Origin: Phymatolithon calcareum
Lineage: Eukaryota > Rhodophyta > Florideophyceae > Hapalidiales
DNA: 64,000 nt
Assembly (NCBI GenBank): GCA_977006965.1
Contig: OZ345361.1
Span: 1,302,001-1,366,000 of the forward strand
Direction of reading: 5' to 3'
Shown here: piece by piece, positions 63,500 to 64,000 of the stretch
Layout: each line of letters starts with the position of its first letter
Numbering within the stretch: position 1 is the stretch's first letter
Position numbers and translations under genes: made by a program
The notes under the pieces: model-generated
Told to the model about the DNA's origin: nothing
Databases searched by the model: none
What the model saw: only the letters and a program-made list of their open reading frames with translations

Positions 63500-64000
63500 C
63501 CAAAGACTACTTGAAACCCCGCTTGTGCGCAGATGACGGCTGGAAGCGCGGCGCGAGCGCCAAATTCAACTGAAAGCGCATCGGGCGCGTCAAGGACGAT
63601 AGCGATTGCACCGTGCACGGTTAGAACGACTGAAAATGCAAGAATCGAGCCGAGGACTACTGAAAACGCAGTAGATGCGCCTGGTACGAGAAAAAGCCCC
63701 CAGCGCCCGCAAAGCACAAATGGAAACGAGGCGGGCGAGCTGAAAACGGCTGGAAACGTGAATGGCGCGTCAATATCGGCTGTAAGGGCAGAAAAAGGTC
63801 CTAGGTCTTCTGGAAACGCGGCGGGTGCGTCGACGTCGGCCCGAAATGCGGACAGTCCGCCGAGGTCGGCGGGAAACGAAACAGACACGCCGATGTCGGC
63901 TGGAAACGCGAAGAGAGCGCCACTCTCCGCAGGATACGTGACGGGAACACCGAAGTCGGCTGGAAACACGGTGAACGCGCCGAGGTCCGTCACGGCAGGA
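63500..64000 (-). repeat. Degenerate 30-bp minisatellite, open on the minus strand
   Basis: Tandem units of about 30 bp with the core GTCGGCTGGAAACGC run to the window edge. The unit length is a multiple of three, and the minus strand is open for at least 170 codons, encoding a hydrophobic 10-residue repeat of the type AFPADxGxPx. Whether it is translated is unknown. The array continues beyond the window. Confidence 0.75.

Overview
The window reads as nuclear DNA of a photosynthetic eukaryote with compact genes. Introns are few, short (about 64-113 bp) and GT..AG, intergenic space is full of decayed transposons, and several proteins carry leaders that look like organelle transit peptides. Plastid-style genes (a TadA-type tRNA deaminase, a zinc-ribbon/RRM protein, a prokaryote-like K+ channel with a C-terminal zinc ribbon) sit beside ordinary eukaryotic housekeeping genes. 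A multicellular red alga (Chondrus-like) fits best. That assignment is inference from gene style; no marker gene is present.

Layout. 1-14.3 kb: 3' end of an EB1 gene, mitochondrial aspartate aminotransferase, serine dehydratase, a three-exon Tctex-type dynein light chain, a two-exon Sec24-like COPII gene and an Iwr1-like gene, with scattered 5'-truncated non-LTR (LINE) fragments. 14.3-26.5 kb: gene-poor, with several copies of one RNase H-bearing LINE family and one small spliced gene. 26.5-27.5 kb: a PLP-homeostasis (YggS/PROSC) gene with a perfect palindrome just upstream. 28.2-38.5 kb: the most unusual locus. A 9.1-kb inverted-repeat (foldback) element, 28438-37547, has inserted at a TA dinucleotide inside the reverse transcriptase frame of an older LINE. 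Each arm carries an identical 486-codon gene for a secreted zinc-dependent phospholipase C-like protein with a cysteine-rich repeat region. The left arm was later hit by another LINE with a 13-bp target duplication. 39.6-53.7 kb: a gene-rich block with tadA, the zinc-ribbon/RRM protein, two paralogous F-box/LRR genes, MAK16 and a DDX51/Dbp6 helicase (convergent neighbours, both 60S ribosome assembly), an AAGAB/p34-like protein and the K+ channel. 53.9-61.4 kb: a structurally complete but internally decayed LTR retrotransposon on the minus strand, with a PIF/Harbinger DNA transposon nested in it. 61.4-64 kb: no recognised gene, then a CGAAAGTT-rich repeat tract and a 30-bp minisatellite running off the window.

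All splice sites were placed by eye from GT..AG signals, phase and protein-family continuity. Product names come from recognised motifs, not database searches. Percent identities are by-eye estimates on the stretches compared.
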